Shown here: positions 52,975 to 62,195 of the stretch, in pieces
Position numbering within the stretch: position 1 is the first letter of the stretch
Layout: every line of letters begins with the position of its first letter
Origin: Kiritimatiellia bacterium
GTDB taxonomy: Bacteria; Verrucomicrobiota; Kiritimatiellia; CAIVKH01
Direction: 5' to 3'
Assembly (NCBI GenBank): GCA_025054615.1
Contig: JANWZO010000005.1
Coordinates: 1 to 64,000, forward strand
Length of the DNA: 64,000 nucleotides
Program-made: the position numbers and the translations under genes
The notes under the pieces: generated by a model
Seen by the model: only the letters and a program-made list of their open reading frames with translations
Told to the model about the DNA's origin: nothing
Database searches by the model: none

Positions 52975-53541
52975 GTGAAACTTGAACTTCGATACTACGG
53001 CGACCCGATTTTACGCAAACAAGCCGAGCCCGTGCGCGCCTTTGGCATGGAATTGCGAAAGCTGATCGACGACATGCTCGAAACGATGCGCGCCGCCCAG
53101 GGCATCGGCCTCGCAGCGCCCCAAGTGGGGTGGTCCCAGGCGGTCGCAGTCATTGAAATGCCGATCGATTACGATCTCGACGAGAACGGGCAGCGTCTGA
53201 ACCCGGATGCCGAGATGCCCCTGGTGCTCGTTAACCCGGCCATTCGCAACTCATCGAAGAAAATGGATTTATATGAGGAAGGTTGCCTGAGTTTTCCGGG
53301 AATCCGGGCTGAAATCGAGCGACCGTACGAAATCGAAATTGCATTTCAACTGCCCGACGGCACGTCCAAGATTCAGACCTTTCGTGATTTTCTCGCCCGG
53401 GTGATCCAGCACGAGGTCGACCACCTGAATGGCGTGTTGTTCATCGACCGGATGTCCTCCGCCAAGCGCTTCGCTCTCGCAGGGAAGTTGAAGCGTTTGA
53501 AACGCGAGACCGAGGAGCGTCTCGGGGTTTCCCCGGCATAA
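52975..53541 (+). CDS. def: peptide deformylase
   Basis: Removes the formyl group from new proteins. All three family motifs are present: GIGLAAPQVG (43-52), EGCLSFPG with ligand Cys104, and QHEVDHLNG with His146, Glu147 and His150. The family usually starts close to ELRYYGDPILRK, so GTG 52975 (188 residues) is preferred to ATG 52936. Standalone, divergent from the Dpm1-like gene. Confidence 0.95.
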   Translation: MKLELRYYGDPILRKQAEPVRAFGMELRKLIDDMLETMRAAQGIGLAAPQVGWSQAVAVIEMPIDYDLDENGQRLNPDAEMPLVLVNPAIRNSSKKMDLYEEGCLSFPGIRAEIERPYEIEIAFQLPDGTSKIQTFRDFLARVIQHEVDHLNGVLFIDRMSSAKRFALAGKLKRLKRETEERLGVSPA

Positions 53542-53607
53542 GCAGCCTCCCTGCGCAAATGTGGGGTCCCCTCTATTCGGCGCACCACCGCGTGCATTAA
53601 TCAAATG

Positions 53608-56600
53608 CTAAGGGGCCAACCGCGTTGTGTATCGGAAAAAACTGCCCACCGAATGGGGAACCTGGATCCAGATGATGGATCCGTTGCCCGGCAGATCCTG
53701 AGCATGGGGAACAGCGAGCCATTCCCCATTGTCGGTCAGCGCTTCGGTGGCAAAGAGTGAATAGACGCGGCCCGTGACGGTCGGAATTCCAATCCAAAGA
53801 GGCATCTCCGGATCCATTTGCGTCCGGGGATAAGAGGCGCCGTCAATCGGAATGGAGCCGGCGATGTACTCGTCCAGATTGTTTAATCCGTCCCCGTCGT
53901 TATCGTCAGTGGGTACCGCGATTACGGGGTTGCCGAAGTAGGCACTCTCAAAGTCATCCGGCAGGCCGTCGATATCGGTGTCCCACGCCTCATCTTCTTC
54001 GATACGGACCCGTAGCTCGGCGGTCAGCCCGATGTAGTTTGGATCACCCTCGATAGCCACATGGGCAACCACGGCGGTCTGAAACGGGGGACCAGGCAGT
54101 CGATTGTCCACCACTTGTGCGGAGACGGTTGCACCGACAACCCAGTTATAGGGGGTGAAGGTCACTGTTGCCGTAAGATTTGTGAGGAACGATCTTTCGC
54201 TAATACGGACCACCACCTGGGTCGAAGGTCGGCTTCGCAGTCGCAGGGTGTACGCGAGCGTTCGACCCTCGAGAACATGCATGTCTGTGGATTCTAGAGC
54301 GATTCCCGGCGGGCCGGAAAGACCGAAGTCCAATGACTCCCTCGAGGGGCCGATCGCAACCGGATTATCGAACGCCGGTTCGAACTTTGCGCCGGCGCAT
54401 TGAGTGCGGACGGTATAAATCCCTGCTTGCAGGTTGAGGAGTTGAAATGATCCGTCGCTGAGCGTACGCGTCCATACGGCAGGCGATATAGAGACGCGGG
54501 CGCCTTCCATCGGGGATCCATTCGCGAGCACGCGTCCGGCGAGCCGAAAGCGATTGACGTTGCCGACCCGCACGGCGATCGCTGCGGAAGCCCGGCCACC
54601 TTTCCTGTCGCTCGCGGTACATCGTACCAGGTATTCACCGGCCTCGGTCCAGCGATGGGTGACTGTAGACTGGTTCAGGGTCTGGGTAAAAATCTGGGAG
54701 TGAAGACCAAAGTCCCATGCGTACGCGAGGGAGTCGCCGTCCGGATCCGATGCGGTTGCCGTAAACACAAATTCTGCATTCACTGCTCCATTGGTTGCGG
54801 ATGCCGTCAACAGAAGCTGAGGGGGGCGATTTGTTTCACCGCTATCCAAGTGAACATAAACCTCGATCCATTCGGAGGGCGTCGCGCCTCCCCTGGCGAC
54901 AGGGGTGATGTGGATTCCGGCCGCCTCATCGCTGAACGTTCGGCCGAGCAGGAGGGCGGCATCCCATTTGTCTAGATTGTCGGCAAGAAATGCGGGAAAG
55001 CCCTGGCTGTCATTGGAATAGGGCGTCATGTCAAGGAGGATGACACCATCCTGTCCGTAATTCGGTTTTTGCCAGTCGATTTGGACACCGTGCCGCAGCC
55101 ATTCGTTGGTCGTGTAGGCCATGCGATAGGTGAGCCAGTACTGCCGCTGGTTGCCCGTGTAGTCGCTGGAAGGACGTTGAATACACGCCGCAAAGGGGCC
55201 TTGTGTCGCAGACCGATGATCATGGCGATAAATGCGGATGATTCCGCTGTTGGTCACCCATGCGATCTGGTTCGTCCCGATCCAAGAGAGCCGATGTTTT
55301 TCGCCCGCGGCGAAATGCGCTGTGCGATCGTTCATATCCGGGCTGATTTGCGAACTCATGAGGGAAAATCGGTGAGCGTATTCCGTCCATTCCGCGTTGA
55401 CCTCATCGCCAACGTAACCGCCTGGCGCCGAATCCCGCCCAATCGGCGTGTCGCAATCGGTCCGCCAGTAATTTGCATGAAACAGTCCCAGGTTGTGCGC
55501 GAATTCATGGCCGGTCGTGCGAAGGGTGTAGTGAGGGTGGACAACGTGGAATCCTGGCATGCCGATCCATGCGATGCCGGCATAGGGGAAATCGATCCGG
55601 TTGTTGGAGGTCGAATGTTCGGCCGATAATACGCCATAAAAGTCATAGTTATTTGCGTCGTAGCCTGCCTGTCTTGCCGCTCGCCGGGCATCATCGAGCA
55701 GTTCGATAAATCGATTTGTGTAGTACTGTCCGTTTTGGGGCAGCCGGACGATCTCGGGCACCACGGTGATGGTCAGCATCAATCGGCCAAAGGACGCATC
55801 TTTCATGTACTCGGCGACATTCACCATCGCATTGGAGACCGCGGAGATGGAGTCGGGAAACCCGGTGGCATTGGGATAATCGCAGACGATGAAGAGCATC
55901 GTCTTCGAGCCCGTGGTATAGGACGAAGCGCCAGGCTGGCCGCTGCCGGATCCACCTCCGCCTCCACTCGGGTCGGGCTGAGCGGCCGGGTCAATGTCAT
56001 CTTCAGCCGCGCGGAGGGCGGCAGCCCATTTTTCCACGGCGCCGGCGTTTTCAAACGCGAGGACCTCACCCATCGATTCAACCCAGACTTTGCCAGGCTC
56101 CAGCCCGCGTATGACGGCCTCATCCGCGGGAATCACGCGTACAGGCTCGTCCGACAAAGCGAGTTGGTCGTCGACGGCGATACCAATTGCTGAAAGCTTG
56201 AATTTGCTGGTGACGTCCAGCCGTCTGCCATAGGTGTGGACGGCAAACCTTCGATTTCCATCATCAAAAAATCTCGAAAGGCCTCCGTTCGAACGCTCAG
56301 GCAAACCGCACATGACCATGACTTCGTATCGCCCAGCCGCATGCACAGGCTCTTCGAGAAGCGACTCCACTTCTGCTGGGAGAAGCCGGCGAACGCGATA
56401 TGAAATCGCCCGACGAAGCGCCTCTTTGGGATTTTGCCGGATCAACTCCTTGAGAGCGGTGCGGCGAGCGGCTGCGAGCGCGATCCCTTTATCAAGCATG
56501 GCGGCCTGGCGGCTGCTGCCGGACGCGACCCAATCGTACATCCAATTCTCAAAAGCCTCGAACGGTTCGTCAGACGGCCCTGCGGACTGAGGCGGGTGCG

Positions 56601-56790
56601 TTATATCGGAATAGGGTGACTCCGCAGACGTCACCGGTTCACAGCAGGAGCAAGGAGACGACAAATTTGAGGAGGGATCTTCCCCCCTACAAGCCTCAGA
56701 CGGACCAATCCGGCTGAGCGGGTCTGCGTCTCGGAGCGCCAAGAGACCCGCTGCAAGACACAGGCATGGAAGGGTCCGCAACACTGGCAT
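53608..56790 (-). CDS. large exported metzincin protease (M11-like) with PKD and repeat domains
   Basis: A 1,060-residue exported protein. A signal segment and an N-terminal helical part reach to ~290, then a catalytic domain with the zinc motif HEFAHNLGLFH (428-438) and a SLMS Met-turn (~477), as in gametolysin-type (M11) peptidases. After it come a PKD domain (~680-770), a carboxypeptidase-regulatory-like strand region, a Calx-beta-like stretch (SERSFLTNLTATV) and calcium-binding DxDxDG repeats. A C-terminal beta sandwich common in Verrucomicrobia follows. Probably an extracellular polymer-degrading enzyme. No PEP-CTERM tail. Confidence 0.8.
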   Translation of the reverse strand: MPVLRTLPCLCLAAGLLALRDADPLSRIGPSEACRGEDPSSNLSSPCSCCEPVTSAESPYSDITHPPQSAGPSDEPFEAFENWMYDWVASGSSRQAAMLDKGIALAAARRTALKELIRQNPKEALRRAISYRVRRLLPAEVESLLEEPVHAAGRYEVMVMCGLPERSNGGLSRFFDDGNRRFAVHTYGRRLDVTSKFKLSAIGIAVDDQLALSDEPVRVIPADEAVIRGLEPGKVWVESMGEVLAFENAGAVEKWAAALRAAEDDIDPAAQPDPSGGGGGSGSGQPGASSYTTGSKTMLFIVCDYPNATGFPDSISAVSNAMVNVAEYMKDASFGRLMLTITVVPEIVRLPQNGQYYTNRFIELLDDARRAARQAGYDANNYDFYGVLSAEHSTSNNRIDFPYAGIAWIGMPGFHVVHPHYTLRTTGHEFAHNLGLFHANYWRTDCDTPIGRDSAPGGYVGDEVNAEWTEYAHRFSLMSSQISPDMNDRTAHFAAGEKHRLSWIGTNQIAWVTNSGIIRIYRHDHRSATQGPFAACIQRPSSDYTGNQRQYWLTYRMAYTTNEWLRHGVQIDWQKPNYGQDGVILLDMTPYSNDSQGFPAFLADNLDKWDAALLLGRTFSDEAAGIHITPVARGGATPSEWIEVYVHLDSGETNRPPQLLLTASATNGAVNAEFVFTATASDPDGDSLAYAWDFGLHSQIFTQTLNQSTVTHRWTEAGEYLVRCTASDRKGGRASAAIAVRVGNVNRFRLAGRVLANGSPMEGARVSISPAVWTRTLSDGSFQLLNLQAGIYTVRTQCAGAKFEPAFDNPVAIGPSRESLDFGLSGPPGIALESTDMHVLEGRTLAYTLRLRSRPSTQVVVRISERSFLTNLTATVTFTPYNWVVGATVSAQVVDNRLPGPPFQTAVVAHVAIEGDPNYIGLTAELRVRIEEDEAWDTDIDGLPDDFESAYFGNPVIAVPTDDNDGDGLNNLDEYIAGSIPIDGASYPRTQMDPEMPLWIGIPTVTGRVYSLFATEALTDNGEWLAVPHAQDLPGNGSIIWIQVPHSVGSFFRYTTRLAP

Positions 56791-56856
56791 ACCACAACTG
56801 ATTTCTGAGCAGAATTCGTGCCTTGCTTTGCGGATTCATGCCTCTTGGGAAGCAAA

Positions 56857-59400
56857 TCATCGCCACTCATGCTTGGGATATTTTCGTTGCAACTCCTGCT
56901 TGATTCGCGGGTAATGATCCTTCCAAAAACGCCCCAGATCCTGGGTGATTTGAACGGGCCTTTGGTTTGGCGCGAGGATCTGAACCGCTAAAGTCACTCG
57001 GTCCATCGCAACCTTAGGCAGGCGGACCATTCCATACAGATCTTGAATCGTCGCCGAAAAGTACGGAGGCTTGTCATTTGAGTAAGAAACTTTCGCCGTT
57101 CGACCGGTGGGCAGTCGGATTCGTTCCGGCGCGTGCGTGTCCAACAGCCGGCGTTGCTCCGCTGTCAGCCAGTTCATCAAAATCGGTTTTATCTCGCGAT
57201 CTTTGATTTCTTTATAGCTATTTGCATCTTTGCAAATTTGAGAAAGAATTTCTTTTCGGTCGGCGGCTGTCAGGATAGGCAGACCTAGTTCGGGGCACCA
57301 AGCGGCGAGGCAGTTGGCGCGGGTAATCCACTCTTCGACCGACTCATCCCAGCGTTTGAGCTTCAACTCGCCATTCGCCACGCGCTCCGCCAGTATCCTC
57401 GCTGCTTGCTCCAGTGGAGGGCGGTCCGAGCGGGTCGCTTGAAGGATCAGATCTCGAAAAAGTGTTCTGTTTTCAGCGAATACCCGCTTGGATTCGGAAT
57501 CCCAGACGGCAACCGTCTCTGATCGCACGGCTCCGGGAAAGATTTCGCCAAGCCACTCCGGCTCAATGGCCGTAGCGAGGGCAAGCTGAACCTCCACCTC
57601 GCGGCCCTCGACCTCTGTCACATCCGCGGCGACGAACAGGGGGTGCTTTTGCACCACACTCGACCTCGACAAGGTGCCGGACCGATTGTGAACCATTCGG
57701 CAGCGCAGGGTCCCGGAATCGACTCGCCTAGCCACGTGGTCTGCAAAGCCACACAAGATGCATTTGCGGACGGCGACATCATCAGCGGGAGGGGCCTCCA
57801 CGTTCAGTCCCTGAGCTGTGGACAATTTCAGGAACATTTCAAAAAGCGGAAGGACCTGGCGAGCGGCCTGGGCATGGATGCCGACCCGACGGCAGGCGTC
57901 CGTGGAAAAGTTGTGCTGCAGCGCATAATTCCAGGCCCGCATGAGCGGGAAAAAATCGGACGTGTCTCTGTCGCCAAAAAGATCTTCTCGGCGCTCGGCG
58001 GTCTCGCGATCGACATTTCGCACAAACAAGTCCCGGCCCTGTGTGAGCGCTGCGATCAGCGCAACCTGTCGAGCGCCGCCGTATTCGGAGGCCGCAACCA
58101 TCATCCGCGCCCACCTCGGGTGCACTGGAAAAGCGAGCATGCGACGGCCGAGCTCGGTCAGTTGTCCGGTCGATTCGTCCGCCGCGCCGAGGTCGCGCAG
58201 GAGGGTTTCGGCGCGGTCGAGGCTGCGCGGGTCCGGCGGCTCAAGCCACGGAAAACTCCGAAGGTCGGCGAAACCGGCGGCCTTCAACACGAGGGCTGCC
58301 TCCGCCAAGTCGAGTCGCCGCACCTCCGGCGCTTCCTGAGCGGGTCGGCAGCGATGCTCGGCTTCGCTCCACAGGCGGATGCACAGCCCGGGCGCTGTTC
58401 GGCCGGCGCGCCCGGCGCGCTGATCCGCAGAAGCTTGGCTGATTTTTTCCACCAGGAGCGTGTTGATGCCGCGGTGAGGGTCATATCGCGGGATGCGGGC
58501 GAGACCCGAATCGATGACGAGGCGGATGCCGTCAATTGTAATGGACGTCTCCGCCACGTTCGTCGCGACCACGACCTTGGGGCGCGCATGCCGAGAAACG
58601 GCGAGATCCTGTTGGTCGGGGGGCAGCTCTCCGTGAAGCGGCAACAGCAGGCGGCCAGATGATTCGCGTGTTTCGCGAAGCGCGGCGATGGTGCGCTGAA
58701 TTTCATACGCGCCGGGCATGAAGATCAGCGCGTCTCCCTCGAAGCCCGCCCGAGCGATTTCTGCAAACGCGGCAGCCGCCTGGTCCCATACCGGGTCTTC
58801 GTCTTTGCGATGGCCGGAGGACGTCCTGCCTCGGTACCGAATCTCTACGGGAAAGGTGCGCCCTTCGGATTCAAGGATTTCACATGGCGCCAAATATTCC
58901 GCAACCGGTCCGGGGTCGAGTGTGGCGGACATCACAATCAGGGCGAGATCCGGCCGTGTTGTTCGTTGAAGCTCTCGCGCTCGCGCCAGCGTGATGTCCC
59001 CATACAGGTGGCGCTCATGGAATTCGTCGAAAATGACACAGGATACGCCGTGAAGGGAAGGGTCGGCGACCATCTGGCGCAGCAGAATCCCCTCCGTTAC
59101 ATAACGAATCCGCGTGGCTGACGAGCACACGGATTCGAAGCGCACCTGATAGCCCACTTCACGGCCCGGCGGGACCCCGAGTTCGTCCGCCACGCGGGCC
59201 GCGAGCAGCCGCGCCGCGATGCGGCGCGGCTGCAGCACGACAACCTGGCCATTGCCGAGACACCCGTTTTTGAGCAGCATCTGAGGAACCTGGGTGGATT
59301 TACCGGACCCGGTCGGCGCGCGGATGAGCAGGCGACGAGAACGGCGGTACGCGTCGGCAAGTGTCGCTTCGATGTCGTAAATGGGCAGTTTCGAATTCAT
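56857..59400 (-). CDS. hrpB: ATP-dependent helicase HrpB
   Basis: An 847-residue DEAH/DExH-type helicase. Walker A APTGSGKST, QPRRIAARLLA, the DEFH box (IFDEFHERHL), MSATLD and QRAGRAGRTAPG are all present. The HrpB-specific C-terminal half follows. HrpB belongs to the DHX RNA-helicase superfamily; its cellular role is poorly defined. Full length. Located between the protease and der. Confidence 0.95.
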   Translation of the reverse strand: MNSKLPIYDIEATLADAYRRSRRLLIRAPTGSGKSTQVPQMLLKNGCLGNGQVVVLQPRRIAARLLAARVADELGVPPGREVGYQVRFESVCSSATRIRYVTEGILLRQMVADPSLHGVSCVIFDEFHERHLYGDITLARARELQRTTRPDLALIVMSATLDPGPVAEYLAPCEILESEGRTFPVEIRYRGRTSSGHRKDEDPVWDQAAAAFAEIARAGFEGDALIFMPGAYEIQRTIAALRETRESSGRLLLPLHGELPPDQQDLAVSRHARPKVVVATNVAETSITIDGIRLVIDSGLARIPRYDPHRGINTLLVEKISQASADQRAGRAGRTAPGLCIRLWSEAEHRCRPAQEAPEVRRLDLAEAALVLKAAGFADLRSFPWLEPPDPRSLDRAETLLRDLGAADESTGQLTELGRRMLAFPVHPRWARMMVAASEYGGARQVALIAALTQGRDLFVRNVDRETAERREDLFGDRDTSDFFPLMRAWNYALQHNFSTDACRRVGIHAQAARQVLPLFEMFLKLSTAQGLNVEAPPADDVAVRKCILCGFADHVARRVDSGTLRCRMVHNRSGTLSRSSVVQKHPLFVAADVTEVEGREVEVQLALATAIEPEWLGEIFPGAVRSETVAVWDSESKRVFAENRTLFRDLILQATRSDRPPLEQAARILAERVANGELKLKRWDESVEEWITRANCLAAWCPELGLPILTAADRKEILSQICKDANSYKEIKDREIKPILMNWLTAEQRRLLDTHAPERIRLPTGRTAKVSYSNDKPPYFSATIQDLYGMVRLPKVAMDRVTLAVQILAPNQRPVQITQDLGRFWKDHYPRIKQELQRKYPKHEWR

Positions 59401-59427
59401 CGCAAACGGCCCCTATCCGGGGAACGT

Positions 59428-60765
59428 CTAGCGCTCATGGCTTGAGCGATAGACAACGACAATGGGCGCACCTTCCAGTCCAAGCGCCTCGCGCATTGCC
59501 CCGATCAAATACGCCTGGTAGGAAGGCACAGACAATTCCGGCTGATTCACGAAAAAACAAAAGCGCAGCGGGCGCGTGCCGGTCTGCACCGCATAATAAA
59601 ATTTGAGTCGTTTCCCGCCCACGCGCGGCGGGGCGACCCGAGCGACTGCGTCATGCAGGATCTTATTCAGGGTGCTGGTCGGGATCGTCGTCGAAATGTG
59701 CGCTGCGACCGCATCGATCGTCTCAATCGCCCTTCTCACATGATAGCCTGTGGTGGAGGACACGAAGACGACGGGCGCAAAGGACAGAAAATAGAGTTCG
59801 CGGCGCAACGCCTCCTCGTACTCACGCTGGGAAACTTTCGATTCTCCAGCGGCAAGATCCCATTTATTGACGAGCACAACACAGCCCTTTCGAGCGTCAA
59901 GGATCTTGCCGGCAATTTTCTTGTCCTGTTCCGTAGGCCCTTGGGCGGCGTCGATCATTAGGCCCACAACGTCCGCGCTCTCAATGCTCTGCTCCGCGCG
60001 GAGGATGCTCCACCGCTCGATGGGATCCTCGGCTCGCCGCAGCCGGCGGAGGCCGGCGGTATCGATAAGCCGGTAGTGCCGCACCTGGGGCCCTTTTCCG
60101 ATGGTGAAGGGAATTTCGATGCTGTCGCGAGTGGTGCCCGGAACGGGAGATACAATCACGCGGTCGCTCTGCAGAACCCGATTAATGAACGAAGATTTGC
60201 CCGCGTTCGGCTTTCCGACGATGGCTACCCGGAGAGGTTCGGCCGCGCTTGGCGACGCGCCGGGCGGAAGGCGCTCAAGCACCGCGTTCAGCAGGCGGTC
60301 CACACCGCGATTGTGGAGCGCGGATACGGGAAAGGTGGGAAAACCCAGTTCGTCAAATTCGGGCGTCTGCGCGTCGAGGCGTTCGTTGTCGGCCTTGTTG
60401 GCGGCGAGCACGACGGGGCGCCCAGACTTTCTCAGGAGGTCGGCAACCTCCCGATCCAGCGGGGTAATGCCCGCCGTCGCATCGGTGACAAAAACGATGA
60501 CTGCCGCGTCGGCGATAGCGATCTCCGCCTGTGCGCGCGCCGCCGCGGCGATTTCGTCGCTCGGAGCCGCGCCGTCAATCGCACCCAGTCCGCCAGTGTC
60601 GATCACTTCGAACCGCTGGTTCCGATGCTCCGCCTCCGCCACGATTCGGTCGCGCGTTACCCCGGGTTGATCGTGTACGATCGCAATGCGCCGGCCAACA
60701 ATCCGGTTGAACAGCGCCGACTTGCCAACATTCGGTCGGCCCACGATGGCAATAGTTCGGTTCAT
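59428..60765 (-). CDS. der: ribosome-biogenesis GTPase Der (EngA)
   Basis: A 445-residue protein with two tandem GTPase domains. Domain 1 has GRPNVGKS, DTGG and NKAD. Domain 2 has GKPNAGKS, DTAG and NKWD. A C-terminal KH-like domain follows (from ~355). It assembles the 50S ribosomal subunit and is essential in most bacteria. The start ATG 60765 begins NRTIAIVGRPNVGKS; the 18 codons upstream are not family-like. A gene-free repeat island begins just upstream. Confidence 0.96.
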   Translation of the reverse strand: MNRTIAIVGRPNVGKSALFNRIVGRRIAIVHDQPGVTRDRIVAEAEHRNQRFEVIDTGGLGAIDGAAPSDEIAAAARAQAEIAIADAAVIVFVTDATAGITPLDREVADLLRKSGRPVVLAANKADNERLDAQTPEFDELGFPTFPVSALHNRGVDRLLNAVLERLPPGASPSAAEPLRVAIVGKPNAGKSSFINRVLQSDRVIVSPVPGTTRDSIEIPFTIGKGPQVRHYRLIDTAGLRRLRRAEDPIERWSILRAEQSIESADVVGLMIDAAQGPTEQDKKIAGKILDARKGCVVLVNKWDLAAGESKVSQREYEEALRRELYFLSFAPVVFVSSTTGYHVRRAIETIDAVAAHISTTIPTSTLNKILHDAVARVAPPRVGGKRLKFYYAVQTGTRPLRFCFFVNQPELSVPSYQAYLIGAMREALGLEGAPIVVVYRSSHER

Positions 60766-60798
60766 CAGCGTGGGGTTTATGCCCTCGTTTGTCCTCAC

Positions 60799-61604
60799 TT
60801 CACAAGCTCCCGCTGTCAAAACTCTTTCTGAATGTCCTCTGTTTTGACTCGTTAGAAATGTCCGCTTTCCGGATAGGCGGGCGGGCGGAGGCGATGCCGA
60901 CGAGGCGATGCCGACCCCGTAGCCCGCGCGCCCATCCGCGACGCCAGCACTATCTCCGCAGACCTCGCCCCACGGCCTACGCTGAGTTCACAATCCTCAC
61001 GTTCACGCTCAACGTCGTCCGTAGGGCGTGAGCACGCCTTCGCCCTGACGCTCTTCCTCCTCACTTGGAAGGACGCCTTCCTCGGCGTCCGAAAATATGA
61101 TCCGGGACGGCGCCGGTGGAACGGCGCCCTCCGTTGCGACCCCTCGGGATGAGCCGTTCCTCTCTGCCGGTCATTTGGGGAGGGCAAGCGATGCAGGCCG
61201 CCCCCACATGGGCGGCGCCTCCCGCAAAAAATTCGTCAGCCGCAAAGGGCTGGCCTTCGAATTTGCAATCGCGATCTGATCTCAGAAAACCAGTATCGGG
61301 GTCGGACGGAAATGATGCTGTAGCCGGTGCCGTTGGCTCCGGAAATTTCCGTCGCTCAACCAGCCCAGCTACACATCATGAGGATAACGCTGTTGCCGGC
61401 GCTGTCGGCCCAACCCTCGAATAGCGTTCTGCGCATGCCTCGTACGCCCGCTCCCGACCCATCGCCTTCAGCCCGTTCGCTCCATCTGACCCATTCGAAG
61501 TTCTCCCATGGCAGCGCCCCTCCAGCCGCCGCCCTTGGGTTATTTCTATCGAATTTGCGAGGGGACATTCTCAAAGAGTCATGACAGTTTCACGAGCTCC
61601 CGCT
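60799..61604. repeat. gene-free repeat island between der and the RRM gene
   Basis: About 800 bases without a convincing gene. At both ends TTCACRAGCTCCCGCT occurs as a 16-bp direct repeat (60799-60814 and 61589-61604; one mismatch). Inside these lies an imperfect ~28-bp inverted pair (60813-60840, 61561-61587) sharing ACTCTTT and GAATGTC-type blocks. The interior has hairpins at 61071-61090 and 61197-61216, an inverted pair GTCAAAAC/GTTTTGAC (60815-60848), and several GGCGCC blocks. It looks like a degenerate mobile or intergenic repeat element. No transposase. Confidence 0.5.
60888..60915. repeat. perfect 14-bp tandem duplication
   Basis: GAGGCGATGCCGAC occurs twice in direct abutting copies (60888-60901, 60902-60915). 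A recent duplication or slippage within the island. Confidence 0.85.
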
Positions 61605-61661
61605 CGACAAGTCAGCACACCAAGTGTAACTATTTTGAAATTAGCCGTTTGTTTTGATCTT

Positions 61662-61928
61662 ATGCCAAAAGTTTTTGTTGGAAACATTCCTTTCACTGCT
61701 GACGAATCGCTAATGCGGGACTTGTTCGCGTCTTTCGGTCCAGTGGCAATCTCGAAGATCATCCGCGAACGCGATAGCGGCCGTTCTCTGGGATTCGGCT
61801 GGGTGGAACTGATGGATGACGAAGCGGCGGTGTCCGCCGCGGCTGCGCTCCACGGTCGGGACTGGATGGGCCGAAAAATCCGTACCGCTCTGATGCGGCC
61901 GAGCGACAATCGGCCGCGCATCGCATGA
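61662..61928 (+). CDS. single-RRM RNA-binding protein
   Basis: An 88-residue protein that is one RNA-recognition motif. RNP2 is VFVGNIPF at the start and RNP1 is RSLGFGWVEL at ~42-51, in a beta-alpha-beta-beta-alpha-beta order. The SLGFGWVEL form keeps the two aromatic positions partly (Phe and Trp). Small RRM proteins of this kind are cold- and stress-linked RNA chaperones in several bacteria. The 5' flank is AT-rich; no strong ribosome-binding site is seen. Confidence 0.9.
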   Translation: MPKVFVGNIPFTADESLMRDLFASFGPVAISKIIRERDSGRSLGFGWVELMDDEAAVSAAAALHGRDWMGRKIRTALMRPSDNRPRIA

Positions 61929-62179
61929 GGTCCACGATGCGCGCACTATTCAGATGGATCCGGCAAGGCCGCTATTTTCGCGAGCGCGCGACCCCGTCCG
62001 AAAGCTTTGAATCTTCAGTCCAGAATGGTTTCGGTTCTCGGGAGGCGTACACGTCACGCCCAAATCCGGCGTCCCTCCAGTGTGTCGGCGGAATGACGGC
62101 GTATATTTACGCGACCGCGCGCTCCGACCGCATCCCGCCCCGAAAACGCCCTTCACAGACCGCCTGGGTCGCCGACTAG
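61925..62179 (+). CDS. possible small ORF overlapping the RRM gene
   Basis: An 84-codon frame from an ATG that overlaps the RRM stop (ATGA). Arg/Ser-rich, no recognisable motif. It could be a coupled small protein, but codon use gives no clear support and it may simply be spacer before the pyruvate-kinase stop. Confidence 0.2.
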   Translation: MRSTMRALFRWIRQGRYFRERATPSESFESSVQNGFGSREAYTSRPNPASLQCVGGMTAYIYATARSDRIPPRKRPSQTAWVAD

Positions 62180-62195
62180 GAAACTTCGCGGCGAA

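Noticed and set aside
57643-58662. A 339-codon plus-strand frame within hrpB
   Set aside because: Lies entirely antisense to the helicase, which carries every expected motif. Composition is a mirror of the coding strand.
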